From the NCBI GenBank assembly GCA_035416745.1, contig DAOLNV010000056.1, positions 1 through 37,467 of the forward strand: 37,467 bases of DNA, given 5' to 3'. Positions 15,752-24,093 of the stretch are shown piece by piece. The notes under the pieces are model-generated. The model did not search any database. It saw only the letters and a program-made list of their open reading frames with translations, and was not told where the DNA came from. Numbering within the stretch: the stretch's first letter is position 1; every line of letters starts with the position of its first letter. The position numbers were made by a program, and so were the translations under genes. The DNA is from Candidatus Hydrogenedentota bacterium (lineage in GTDB: Bacteria; Hydrogenedentota; Hydrogenedentia; Hydrogenedentales; SLHB01).

Positions 15752-18361
15752 ATGCCAAGTGGTAAGTATAACCATCAGGAAATCGAGAAGAAGTGGCAGG
15801 AATATTGGCTGGACAACAAGACCTTCAAATCAGAGGTCGACGCGTCTAAACCCAAGTATTACGTATTGGATATGTTCCCGTACCCGAGCGGCGACGGCCT
15901 GCACGTCGGCCATCCCGAGGGCTACACGGCAACCGATATCATAGCCCGTTATAAGCGAATGCGCGGGTTCAACGTGCTCCATCCCATGGGCTGGGACGCC
16001 TTCGGCCTGCCCGCCGAGCGCCATGCCGTCCGCACCGGCGAACATCCCGCCGTGGTCACAAATAAGAACTGTGACAATTTCAAACGGCAAATCCAGTCCC
16101 TGGGCCTTTCCTACGACTGGGACCGCGAAATCAACACAACCGACCCCAAATACTACAAATGGACACAGTGGATCTTCCAAGTCCTTTTCGAAAGAGGACT
16201 TGCATATCAAGCCGAGGCCCCGGTCAATTGGTGTCCGGCCTTGGGTACCGTCCTGGCCAACGAAGAGGTTAAGGATGGCAGGTACGTCGAAACCGGCGAC
16301 CCAGTAGAGCGCCGTATGATGAAACAGTGGATGCTCAGGATTACCGCATACGCGGAACGCTTGCTCAATGACCTCGATGAGCTTGATTGGCCCGAAGGCA
16401 TCAAGATCATGCAGCGCGAATGGATCGGGCGCAGCGAAGGCGCGGACGTCGTTTTCAAAGTGGATGGTTCCGGAGAGCAGTTTACCGTATTCACCACACG
16501 GCCGGACACGCTTTTCGGCGCGACCTATTGCGTGCTGGCCCCTGAACACCCCTTGACCCGCCGTATCGCGACCGCCGGACAGCGCGCAGCCGTCGACGCC
16601 TATATCGAGGCGGCCGCCAAGCGAAGCGCTCAGGACCGGATGAAAGAAGACCGCGAAAAAACCGGCGTCTTCACGGGCGCGTACGCCGTCAACCCGGTCA
16701 ACGGGGCATTAGCGCCGATCTGGACCGCCGACTACGTCCTTGCCGAATACGGATATGGCGCGATCATGGCGGTTCCCGCCCACGATACCCGCGACCACGA
16801 ATTCGCACGCACCTTCGGGCTGCCCATCATCGAGGTCATTCACTGCGACGGCGTGGACGTCCAGGAAGAAGCCTGGGTGGGTGATGGCACGCTGGTGAAC
16901 TCCGGGTTCGCCTCGGCGGCCGAGATTCCGGATGTGCAGCGCGCCCGACTGACGGGTTTCTGGAAAGAGCCCGCCACAGCACCCAGCATCAATGGATTGG
17001 GAGTCCCCGAGGCCAAGCGAACCATCTCGGCATGGCTCGAAGTGCAGGGTCTCGGCAAGAAAACCGTCAACTACCGCCTCCGCGATTGGCTCTTCTCGCG
17101 CCAGCGGTACTGGGGCGAACCGTTCCCCCTAATCACGCTGGAAGACGGCACCGTCAAGGCGGTCCCCGTGAAGGACCTGCCGGTGGTGCTTCCTGACCTG
17201 GATGAGTACAAGCCGACGGCTGACGGCCAACCACCCCTGGCGCGGGCTGTCAATTGGGTCGAGACGACCGACCCTGAAACCGGCAAAGCGGCAAAACGCG
17301 AAACCAACACCATGCCCCAATGGGCAGGGTCGTGTTGGTATTACCTGCGGTTCTGCGATGCTCGAAACGACTGCCAGGCGTGGTCTGAAGCCGCCGAGTC
17401 GTATTGGATGCCCGTCGACCTGTACGTCGGCGGGGCCGAGCACGCGGTGCTCCATCTGCTGTACGCGAGGTTCTGGCACAAGGTGCTCTATGACGCGGGG
17501 TACGTCTCCACCAAAGAGCCGTTTACGAAGCTGTTCAATCAGGGAATGATCCTTGCCTACTCATATCAGGATGCCGCGGGAAAGTATTACTACCCGAATC
17601 AGGTGGAACAGCGGGGAAACGAATGGGTCGTCAAGAAAACGGGTGCGCCCGTTTTCACCCAGATCGAGAAAATGAGCAAGTCGCGCTACAACGTGGTTAA
17701 CCCCGACGACGTGGTGCGCGAGCTAGGCGCCGATTCCATGCGGCTCTACGAGATGTTCATGGGACCCCTGGACCGCGACAAACCGTGGACGGATGAGGGA
17801 GTCCAGGGAGTTCACCGGTTTCTCCGCCGCGCATGGTCCGTTTTCGTGGCCGAAAACGGGTCGCTGAACCCGAAAATCGTTGAGACCGGCGGCGAAGTCT
17901 CGGCGAAAAAGGTCCTCCATAATGCGATCAAGGCTGTGACGGCCGACATCGAGGAGATGTCCTTCAATACGGCCATCTCTCGCATGATGGAATTCGTCAA
18001 CGAGGCGACCAAGGCGGCGAGAATAGACCGCGAGGACGCCGAAACGTTCGTCTTGGTCCTGGCGCCATTCGCGCCGCACATGGCCGAGGAACTCTGGGAA
18101 CGCCTGGGTCACACGACTACCCTGGCCTATGAACCCTGGCCCAAGTATGACGAAAGCCTCCTGACCGAAGACACTGTCGATATCGCGGTGCAGGTGCTAG
18201 GCAAATTGCGGGGCATAGTGAAGGTCCCCGTGGATGCGTCCAAGGATCAGATTCTGGCGGCTGCTAAGTCCGAACCGAACGTCCAGCGCCATCTCGAAGG
18301 CAAAAACATCGTCAAGGAAATCTACGTGCCGGGGAAACTGGTGAATCTGGTCGTGAAATAG
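15752..18361 (+). CDS. leuS: Leucyl-tRNA synthetase
   Basis: An 869-residue class Ia aminoacyl-tRNA synthetase that charges tRNA-Leu. The HIGH motif is His51-Val-Gly-His54 in PSGDGLHVGHPEGY, and the KMSKS motif is Lys640-Ser644 in EKMSKSRYNVV. The editing domain (CP1) shows TTRPDTLFG and YGAIMAVPAHDTRDHEFA; the NYRLRDWLFSRQRYWGEP block precedes the catalytic core return. The anticodon-binding and C-terminal domains are complete. The frame is open from GTG 15710, but ATG 15752 is preferred: it puts the family-typical YNHQEIEKKWQEYW near the N-terminus and has GGAGG ten bases upstream. It is divergent from the propeller lipoprotein gene and followed by an aldo/keto reductase 45 bases later. Confidence 0.96.
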   Translation: MPSGKYNHQEIEKKWQEYWLDNKTFKSEVDASKPKYYVLDMFPYPSGDGLHVGHPEGYTATDIIARYKRMRGFNVLHPMGWDAFGLPAERHAVRTGEHPAVVTNKNCDNFKRQIQSLGLSYDWDREINTTDPKYYKWTQWIFQVLFERGLAYQAEAPVNWCPALGTVLANEEVKDGRYVETGDPVERRMMKQWMLRITAYAERLLNDLDELDWPEGIKIMQREWIGRSEGADVVFKVDGSGEQFTVFTTRPDTLFGATYCVLAPEHPLTRRIATAGQRAAVDAYIEAAAKRSAQDRMKEDREKTGVFTGAYAVNPVNGALAPIWTADYVLAEYGYGAIMAVPAHDTRDHEFARTFGLPIIEVIHCDGVDVQEEAWVGDGTLVNSGFASAAEIPDVQRARLTGFWKEPATAPSINGLGVPEAKRTISAWLEVQGLGKKTVNYRLRDWLFSRQRYWGEPFPLITLEDGTVKAVPVKDLPVVLPDLDEYKPTADGQPPLARAVNWVETTDPETGKAAKRETNTMPQWAGSCWYYLRFCDARNDCQAWSEAAESYWMPVDLYVGGAEHAVLHLLYARFWHKVLYDAGYVSTKEPFTKLFNQGMILAYSYQDAAGKYYYPNQVEQRGNEWVVKKTGAPVFTQIEKMSKSRYNVVNPDDVVRELGADSMRLYEMFMGPLDRDKPWTDEGVQGVHRFLRRAWSVFVAENGSLNPKIVETGGEVSAKKVLHNAIKAVTADIEEMSFNTAISRMMEFVNEATKAARIDREDAETFVLVLAPFAPHMAEELWERLGHTTTLAYEPWPKYDESLLTEDTVDIAVQVLGKLRGIVKVPVDASKDQILAAAKSEPNVQRHLEGKNIVKEIYVPGKLVNLVVK

Positions 18362-18406
18362 CCCGCTGAGAACAAAAACAATCACTGAGATTTCAAGGAG
18401 TCTGCT

Positions 18407-19561
18407 GTGCAATACCGTCCGTTTGGCAAGACAGGGTTTGAGGTTTCGGCGCTCGGGTTCGGCACGATGCGTTTGCCGGTAACAGGAGGCGATCCCGCGA
18501 ATATTGACCGGCGCGAAACCATCCGCATGATCCGCCACGCCATTGACAACGGCGTCAACTATGTCGATAGCGCTTACGCGTACCACAACGGGCAAAGCGA
18601 GGTCGTGTTGGGCGAGGCCCTCCGTGACGGATACCGCGGCCGCGTCAAGATCGCCACCAAGCTGCCTACATGGCTTGTCCAGGAAGAAGAAGACGTCGAA
18701 AAGCTGCTCGACACGCAACTCGAACGCCTTCAGCAGGACCGCATCGATTTCTATCTCGTTCATAACCTCAACAACGCGTTATGGCCCATCGCCCGCGACC
18801 GCGGCGTGCTCCCCGCCCTCGAGCGAGCACGCGACAAAGGCAAGATCGGACACATCGGATTCTCTTTTCACGATTCGTTCGAGCTGTTCAAAGAGATTAT
18901 CGATGCCTACGACGGATGGGAGTTTGTCCAGATCCAGTACAACTACGTCAACGAGACGGTACAGGCGGGCACCAAGGGCCTCGAGTACGCCGCATCCCAA
19001 GGTTTGCCAGTCGTGGTAATGGAACCGCTTCTTGGAGGATGCCTCGTCAACCCGCCGGAACCTATTCGCGAGATCTTCCAGAACTCGCCGTATCCCGAAC
19101 GCTCTCCTGTTGACTGGGCCCTTCAATGGCTGTGGAACCACCCGGAAATCGCCACGGTTCTCAGCGGCATGGGCGCCATGAGCCAGGTCGAAGAAAACCT
19201 GGCATGCGCCGGGCGTTCCGGCATCGGCGCCCTCTCGGACGAGGAGATGGAGACCATCTCCGACGCCGCCTATGCTTTCCGGCAGTTAACCCCCGTCCCT
19301 TGCACCAAATGCGGGTATTGCATGCCCTGTCCCAACGGCGTGGATATCCCCCGGAACCTCGACATGTATAACAACGTCCATATCTTCAAAGGCAACCAGG
19401 ATTCCCTGAACCGCATCATTTACATCAATTTCATGGCAAAAGAAGCTCGTGCCGACAAATGCACTGTCTGCAACGAATGCCTCCCCAAATGCCCACAACA
19501 CATCAAGATTCCCGAGCTGCTGCCCAAAGTCCACGAAACGCTTTCCCGGCCGCTGTCCTAA
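18407..19561 (+). CDS. Aldo/keto reductase with C-terminal 2[4Fe-4S] ferredoxin domain
   Basis: A 384-residue cytoplasmic oxidoreductase. Residues 1-290 are an AKR barrel with the catalytic tetrad Asp54, Tyr59 (VDSAYAYHNG), Lys85 (ATKLPTW) and His119 (FYLVHNLNN). Residues 300-375 hold two Cys clusters, CTKCGYCMPCPNGVDIP and CTVCNECLPKCPQHIKIP, each of the ferredoxin CxxCxxCxxxCP type or close to it. Such fusions (NCBI class: aldo/keto reductase with 4Fe-4S domain) are common in anaerobes and PVC-like bacteria; the electron partner and carbonyl substrate are unknown. GTG 18407 follows AAGGAG (18395-18400) with a six-base spacer, which decides the start. It is close behind leuS and may be read from the same transcript. 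Confidence 0.9.
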   Translation: MQYRPFGKTGFEVSALGFGTMRLPVTGGDPANIDRRETIRMIRHAIDNGVNYVDSAYAYHNGQSEVVLGEALRDGYRGRVKIATKLPTWLVQEEEDVEKLLDTQLERLQQDRIDFYLVHNLNNALWPIARDRGVLPALERARDKGKIGHIGFSFHDSFELFKEIIDAYDGWEFVQIQYNYVNETVQAGTKGLEYAASQGLPVVVMEPLLGGCLVNPPEPIREIFQNSPYPERSPVDWALQWLWNHPEIATVLSGMGAMSQVEENLACAGRSGIGALSDEEMETISDAAYAFRQLTPVPCTKCGYCMPCPNGVDIPRNLDMYNNVHIFKGNQDSLNRIIYINFMAKEARADKCTVCNECLPKCPQHIKIPELLPKVHETLSRPLS

Positions 19562-19659
19562 TTTTGGGGACACAATACTGAATTCGGATTTGGCCCAGGT
19601 TACCTGCGATGAGTGTCTTGCGCATCCATGGTCATAAGTGAGTATTGTGCCGCCAAAAC
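19561..19659. repeat. 99-base element bounded by imperfect 19-base inverted repeats
   Basis: The left arm (19561-19579, ending CACAATACT) and right arm (19641-19659, starting AGTATTGTG) are inverted copies matching at 16 of 19 positions, around a 61-base centre. The left arm begins on the last base of the aldo/keto reductase stop codon. The GGGGACACAATACTGAATT stretch resembles sequences seen beside REP-associated tyrosine transposases, but no transposase is present. It may be a small non-autonomous mobile element or a long hairpin. Confidence 0.5.
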
Positions 19660-19742
19660 CATCTTGCTAAGCTTACGGCAGTCGATCTTCGGGGGATGGG
19701 GCTGTCTGTGGGCCTCATGATGCTCACGAAAGGCGATACATC

Positions 19743-21038
19743 ATGACAACGAAAATCAACCGGAGGCGATTCCTTGGCACGGCCGCCGCGATCATCGGGG
19801 GACCAGCCATCGTTACGGGATGCGTCACAAAGAGCGCAGGACGCCCCGCGCCCAGCGAGCGGGTGGTCATGGGGGCGATTGGCCTCGGCTGGCAAGGACC
19901 CGGCAACCTGAAGAACTTCCTGTCCAACAAAGACGTCCAGGTCGTGGCCCTGTGCGATGTTGACCAGAACCATCTCATGCAGACAAAGAAAATGGTCGAC
20001 GATGCGTACGGCAACAAAGACTGCGCGACGTACACGCGGTTTGAGGACCTCTATGCTCGCGGCGACCTTGATGCGGTCAGCATCGCCCTCCCTGACCACT
20101 GGCATGCGATACCTGCCATTGCCGCGGCCGAGGCCGGACTCGATATTTATGGCGAGAAGCCGCTCGCCCATACCTTTGGTGAAGGCCGGGCCATTTGCGA
20201 TGCGGTCAGACACAACAAACGCATCTGGCAAACCGGAAGCTGGCAGCGCAGCGTCGAGAATTTCCACCGCGCCGCCGAATTGGTCCGCAACGGCCGCATC
20301 GGCAAGGTGAAATACATCGAAGTGGGTCTTGGCCAGGGCCACACCGACTATGCGGAGACCGCCGGCCAGACCGCGTTCGCCCCGCCGCCTCCCGAACTGG
20401 ACTACGACCGCTGGCTGGGACCCGCGCCCGATGCGCCATACTGCCCCGCCCGGGTGCACAAAAATTGGCGCTGGATCATGGCGTACGGCGGCGGCACCGT
20501 TATGGACTGGGTGGGCCACCACCTCGACATCGCCCACTGGGCCATGGGGCTGGACAATTCCGGTCCCGAAACCGTCGAAGGAACCGGGGTCATCCCGGGT
20601 CAAGGCCTCTGGGATTCCCCCACGGATTACGATTGCACCTGCACCTATGCAGACGGGTTAGTCATCAAGATCAACAGCGCCTATCCCATGGGCACCAAAT
20701 GGGTCGGCGAACACGGCTGGCTCTTCGTAACGCGCGGCAGGACCGAGGCAGAACCGCAAAACGTGCTCAACGAAGTCATCGGCGAGAACGAAATCCGCCT
20801 CTATCACAGCCGCGACCACTGCGGCAACTTCATCGAATGCGTCAGGAGCCGGAAAGAGACCATCACGCCCTGCGAAGTGGCGCACCGTTCCGCGACCGTC
20901 GGCCATCTCTGCGACATCGCGATCTATACCGGACGCAAGATCCGGTGGAATCCCAAAACAGAAGAGATCATTCACGACCCCGGCGCATCCGAGATGCTCT
21001 CGCCGCAGTACCGCGCACCCTGGAAACTGAAAGCCTGA
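19743..21038 (+). CDS. Gfo/Idh/MocA family oxidoreductase, Tat-exported
   Basis: A 431-residue NAD(P)-dependent sugar or polyol dehydrogenase-type protein. The N-terminus has a twin-arginine signal (NRRRFLGTAA) followed by a hydrophobic run ending TGC, so it may be a Tat lipoprotein with Cys27 lipidated. The Rossmann motif is GAIGLGWQG (residues 44-52), and the family EKP motif is Glu138-Lys139-Pro140 in IYGEKPLAHT. The HWHAIPAI and GGGTVMDWVGHHLDIAHWAMG blocks are typical of the large secreted subgroup common in Planctomycetota and relatives, where they act on sugars or glycosides. Substrate is unknown. A GAAAGG nine bases upstream fits ATG 19743. It stands alone between the inverted-repeat element and tRNA-Asp. 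Confidence 0.9.
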   Translation: MTTKINRRRFLGTAAAIIGGPAIVTGCVTKSAGRPAPSERVVMGAIGLGWQGPGNLKNFLSNKDVQVVALCDVDQNHLMQTKKMVDDAYGNKDCATYTRFEDLYARGDLDAVSIALPDHWHAIPAIAAAEAGLDIYGEKPLAHTFGEGRAICDAVRHNKRIWQTGSWQRSVENFHRAAELVRNGRIGKVKYIEVGLGQGHTDYAETAGQTAFAPPPPELDYDRWLGPAPDAPYCPARVHKNWRWIMAYGGGTVMDWVGHHLDIAHWAMGLDNSGPETVEGTGVIPGQGLWDSPTDYDCTCTYADGLVIKINSAYPMGTKWVGEHGWLFVTRGRTEAEPQNVLNEVIGENEIRLYHSRDHCGNFIECVRSRKETITPCEVAHRSATVGHLCDIAIYTGRKIRWNPKTEEIIHDPGASEMLSPQYRAPWKLKA

Positions 21039-21040
21039 AG

Positions 21041-21070
21041 TTGACTTCGATCTTTTTTGCGTGCTATAGT
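21041..21070 (+). promoter_or_regulatory. Sigma-70-type promoter of tRNA-Asp
   Basis: TTGACT (21041-21046) and TATAGT (21065-21070) are spaced by 18 bases, close to consensus. Transcription would start near 21077, 30 bases before the mature tRNA, and the first hexamer begins only two bases after the upstream stop codon. Confidence 0.7.
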
Positions 21071-21106
21071 TTGCGCGCTCTTGAGCGGGGTTCCCCGAAC
21101 AAAAGC

Positions 21107-21183
21107 GGGGGCGTAGTTCAGCTGGTTAGAACGTCGGCCTGTCACGCCGAAGGTCGCGAGTTCGAGTCTCGTCGCTCCCGCCA
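21107..21183 (+). tRNA. tRNA-Asp (anticodon GTC)
   Basis: A 77-base tRNA with encoded CCA (21181-21183). The acceptor stem pairs GGGGGCG (21107-21113) with CGCTCCC (21173-21179), including one G-U pair; the discriminator is G, the Asp identity base. The anticodon stem TCGGC/GCCGA encloses CTGTCAC with the anticodon GTC at 21141-21143. The T arm GCGAG/CTCGT encloses TTCGAGT. The whole resembles E. coli tRNA-Asp. Confidence 0.96.
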
Positions 21184-21195
21184 GCTAAGCCAAGC

Positions 21196-21237
21196 AGGCT
21201 CAGGGATTTACAAAGTAAAGGCCCTGAGCCTCTTTTA
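21196..21237 (+). terminator. Rho-independent terminator of tRNA-Asp
   Basis: Arms AGGCTCAGGG (21196-21205) and CCCTGAGCCT (21222-21231) form a perfect ten-base-pair stem with a 16-base loop, followed by the T-rich CTTTTATT tail. From here to 21449 I see no gene or further signal. Confidence 0.8.
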
Positions 21238-21449
21238 TTGCCTATTGATGCTTATATGCTTTATATGCGTCACTTGACCCGCATTCTTTCCGGCGACTTC
21301 CTTGAAGGTGATTGGCGAGAGAACTCGTTCCATAAAGAAGGCTTGGTTACAGAACACGGCCGGTCCCATAAGAAGCCCGGTCATTCTGGAGCATGAGTTT
21401 GCGGACAAGGGGAGTCAGGGCGGCGGGGTGAGCTTCGCGGGGACGCGCT

Positions 21450-22895
21450 TCAGAAAAAGGCGAGTTTCTCGGTACGCCCGTGCACGCGGCGGTAATCGGA
21501 TTGTACGGCGAGGGAGGCGGTTTCAGGGGAGACGCCGCACGTGCCAATGAGGTGCCGGTAGATAGCCTCGCAGAGGCGTGCAAGGTTGATGCCGTGGGTT
21601 CGCCCCAGGCTGGCCCAGAGGCGGTCCGAAAACGCCATGAACGCGTCGAAAGGCGATGGCGGGGTCTTCAGGAGCGCATCGAGAGAGGCTGGAAAGTTGC
21701 CCGAATTGTAGTAGAGTTCGAAGTACCGCGCGAAGCGTTTCAGGCGCTGCATGTGCTCAAAATCAAGGGTTGCGGTCTGGATGACCTCGTAGGGCGCGAG
21801 GGATGAAAACACCATCTTGTGCGGCTCGGCATGCCGGGCAATCGGGGCGCCTTTGAGCCGTTTGAGAATCCCCACCTGAATCTCCTGCGGGCGCACGGCA
21901 AGCAGGCGGTCGAACCCGTCCCGGATGCTGTCCCAGGTCTCGCAGGGCATTCCGAGGACCAGGTCGGCATGCAGACGCGCCCCCGTCTGCTCACGCAGGA
22001 AACGCAGCGTGGCAATGGTCTCGTCCATGTCCTGGACCCGCGATATGGCCTCCTGGGTTTGGGGATTGAAGGTCTGGACGCCCACCTCGAGGCGCAACAC
22101 CCCGGCCGGAAAGTCCGCCATGCGCGTGAGGGTGCGTGGGGACAGGCGGTCGGGCACGAGCTCAAAGTGAATCCGCATGCCCTCCCGAAGCCGCGCATGA
22201 AAGAAGTCCAGAATGGCGAGAACACGCTCTTCGCGCAGATTGAAGGTTCGGTCGACGAACTTGAACTGCCGGGCGCCGCGCGCCATCAGCGCTTCTACCG
22301 CGCCGAAGAACGGCGCTAGGGGGAACTCGCGCACGCATGGCTCAAGGGACGACAGGCAGAACTCGCATTTGAACGGGCACCCCCGCGAGGTCTCGACGTA
22401 GAGTGTCCGGTGGGCAATGTCGGCATCGGTATACGCGGAATAGGGGAGGGCCAGTTCGGACAGTTCCGGCGGGTTCCCCTCGATGACCTTTTCGCCGGGG
22501 ACGCGTCCTGCCAGAAGGGCGGACGCAAGTTCGCGGAACGCCACCTCGCCTTCGCCGCGAACGAGGTAGTCGGCGCGCTGGAACAGCTCGCTCTCCTCAT
22601 ATTCGTGGCTGATTTCGGGTCCTCCAAGCACAACTATGGATTCAGGTGCGACGCTCTTGAGGACCTCGACCACACGCGTGACGGCGTCGACGTTCCAGAT
22701 ATAGACGCCAATACCGATGATGCGCGGCCGTTCGAGCAAGAGGGCTTCCACAATCTCGAGGGGCTCTTGACCGATGATGAATTCCCGCATGACCGCCCGT
22801 TGCTGCAAAGGGCCAAGATTTGCCCACAGGTACCGGAGACCAAACGCGGTATGGCTGTAACGGGCATTCAACGTGGTGAGAATGATGTCTATCAT
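21450..22895 (-). CDS. B12-binding-domain radical SAM protein with DUF4080
   Basis: A 481-residue protein. The N-terminal third (about 1-130) is a cobalamin-binding-like Rossmann fold with IGIGVYIWN and VVLGGPEISHEY; the canonical DxHxxG cobalamin-ligand motif is not seen. The radical SAM core carries the [4Fe-4S] motif Cys173-x3-Cys177-x2-Cys180 in SRGCPFKCEFC, then ELVPDRLS and RLEVGVQTFN, typical of the B12-type Elp3/MiaB-like barrel. The C-terminal 150 residues match the DUF4080 pattern (EVIQTATLDFEHMQRLKRF..Y). Family members are annotated as methyltransferase-like or unknown, so no substrate is assigned. ATG 22895 has only a weak purine tract upstream. The 198-base gap to the next gene is a divergent promoter region. 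Confidence 0.88.
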   Translation of the reverse strand: MIDIILTTLNARYSHTAFGLRYLWANLGPLQQRAVMREFIIGQEPLEIVEALLLERPRIIGIGVYIWNVDAVTRVVEVLKSVAPESIVVLGGPEISHEYEESELFQRADYLVRGEGEVAFRELASALLAGRVPGEKVIEGNPPELSELALPYSAYTDADIAHRTLYVETSRGCPFKCEFCLSSLEPCVREFPLAPFFGAVEALMARGARQFKFVDRTFNLREERVLAILDFFHARLREGMRIHFELVPDRLSPRTLTRMADFPAGVLRLEVGVQTFNPQTQEAISRVQDMDETIATLRFLREQTGARLHADLVLGMPCETWDSIRDGFDRLLAVRPQEIQVGILKRLKGAPIARHAEPHKMVFSSLAPYEVIQTATLDFEHMQRLKRFARYFELYYNSGNFPASLDALLKTPPSPFDAFMAFSDRLWASLGRTHGINLARLCEAIYRHLIGTCGVSPETASLAVQSDYRRVHGRTEKLAFF

Positions 22896-23093
22896 GTGAC
22901 TTTCGTGCGATGCGTGGTTCCCGCGCGTCCGCGTGCGTCATTGCCCAATATACCAATTGGAGTTTTGAGGGCACAACACTCACTTGTGACATACCCATGC
23001 GACAAAGCATGCGATTGGCCTATTTGTATGTTATGCTCGTGTCGCTCGAATGAGTAAGGCGGAATCGGCGGCGAAGGAACTGCCAGGTTAATC

Positions 23094-24029
23094 ATGAAAA
23101 CAACCAGCATGGGGCGAATAGGGTGCGTGCTGCAGGTGTTGCGCCCCCACCAGTGGACAAAGAATGCCTTGGTCTTCCTGCCCGTTGTGCTTGCCCAGCG
23201 CTTGAACGAATGGAACGTGTGGGTATTGGGAATCCTGGCGTTCGCCGTCTTTTGTCTGGCTGCTTCGGGCGTCTATGTCGTTAATGACATACTCGATATC
23301 GAGGCCGACCGCCAGCATCCCTCGAAGAAGAATCGCCCATTTGCTGCCGGGGCGCTGTCCCCGCGGTCCGGTATTATTCTCGCCGTTTCTCTTCTGCTTG
23401 CCGCGCTCGCCTTAGCCGCGGCTGCGCTTCCTTCGGGAGCGGTGCTTCTTGTGGCCTTCTATGCGCTGTTGTCGAGCTCTTACTCGCTTTGGCTGAAGCG
23501 TTTTGTCATGGTTGACGTGCTGGTGCTTTCCGGTCTGTATTCGCTGCGGATCCTCGGGGGCGGCTTGGCGACGGATACCGCTGTTTCCCGATGGCTCCTT
23601 GCTTTCTCGGGTTTTTTCTTTCTGTCGCTTGCTTTCGCGAAACGCTATACGGAATTGCACCTGCTTTCCTTTACGAATGGCCCTGGTCAGCAAGCAGCAG
23701 GACGCGGTTACCGGGTGCAGGATTTGAGCCTTCTGGAAACGCTCGGGCCCACCTCCGGCTACATGGCCGTGCTTGTGTTCGCGCTCTATATCAACAGCGA
23801 GCAAATGGCCCGGTACTACGCCAACCCCTGGGCCTTGTGGCTGATCTGCCCCGTGCTTGTATACTGGATTTCACGCGTATGGTTCGTTGCGAAACGGGGA
23901 GAACTTCATGATGACCCCGTCGTCTTTGCCTTGAGCGACGCGTCGAGCTGGTTGGCGGGGCTGCTGGTGCTAGTCCTGGCACTGCTGGCTGTTTTCTTCC
24001 CGCGAGTTCCCTTTGCGGGGACGAACTGA
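23094..24029 (+). CDS. UbiA-family prenyltransferase, decaprenyl-phosphate phosphoribosyltransferase-like
   Basis: A 311-residue integral membrane protein with about eight to nine helices. The aspartate-rich motif Asn64-Asp65-x2-Asp68-x3-Asp72-Arg73 (VVNDILDIEADRQHPSKKNRP) is the UbiA Mg-diphosphate site. The N-terminal LRPHQWTKN and the SSYSLWLKRFVMVDVLVLS segment are typical of the subgroup with mycobacterial Rv3806c, which joins PRPP to decaprenyl phosphate in making lipid-linked arabinose. The best guess is therefore a polyprenyl-phosphate 5-phosphoribosyltransferase acting at the inner membrane. The oxidase/reductase partners (DprE1/E2-like) and the phosphatase are not in this window. 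It is the first gene of the polysaccharide region and stands alone on its strand. The start ATG 23094 has a weak AGG upstream; ATG 23109 is an alternative. Confidence 0.8.
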   Translation: MKTTSMGRIGCVLQVLRPHQWTKNALVFLPVVLAQRLNEWNVWVLGILAFAVFCLAASGVYVVNDILDIEADRQHPSKKNRPFAAGALSPRSGIILAVSLLLAALALAAAALPSGAVLLVAFYALLSSSYSLWLKRFVMVDVLVLSGLYSLRILGGGLATDTAVSRWLLAFSGFFFLSLAFAKRYTELHLLSFTNGPGQQAAGRGYRVQDLSLLETLGPTSGYMAVLVFALYINSEQMARYYANPWALWLICPVLVYWISRVWFVAKRGELHDDPVVFALSDASSWLAGLLVLVLALLAVFFPRVPFAGTN

Positions 24030-24093
24030 CGCGTCATTGCGGCACACGTTGCGCGGCTTGCCTTCTCAGCACGCGTGGAAAGCCGGGCATGCC

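Noticed and set aside
21107..21449. tRNA-Asp as integration site of an island
   Set aside because: No integrase and no second copy of the tRNA 3' end were seen; a normal terminator follows directly.
22996..23037. Short CATGC/GCATG palindrome and TGTTATGCT extended -10 before the UbiA-like gene
   Set aside because: The stem is only five pairs and there is no matching -35; too weak to list as a promoter or operator.
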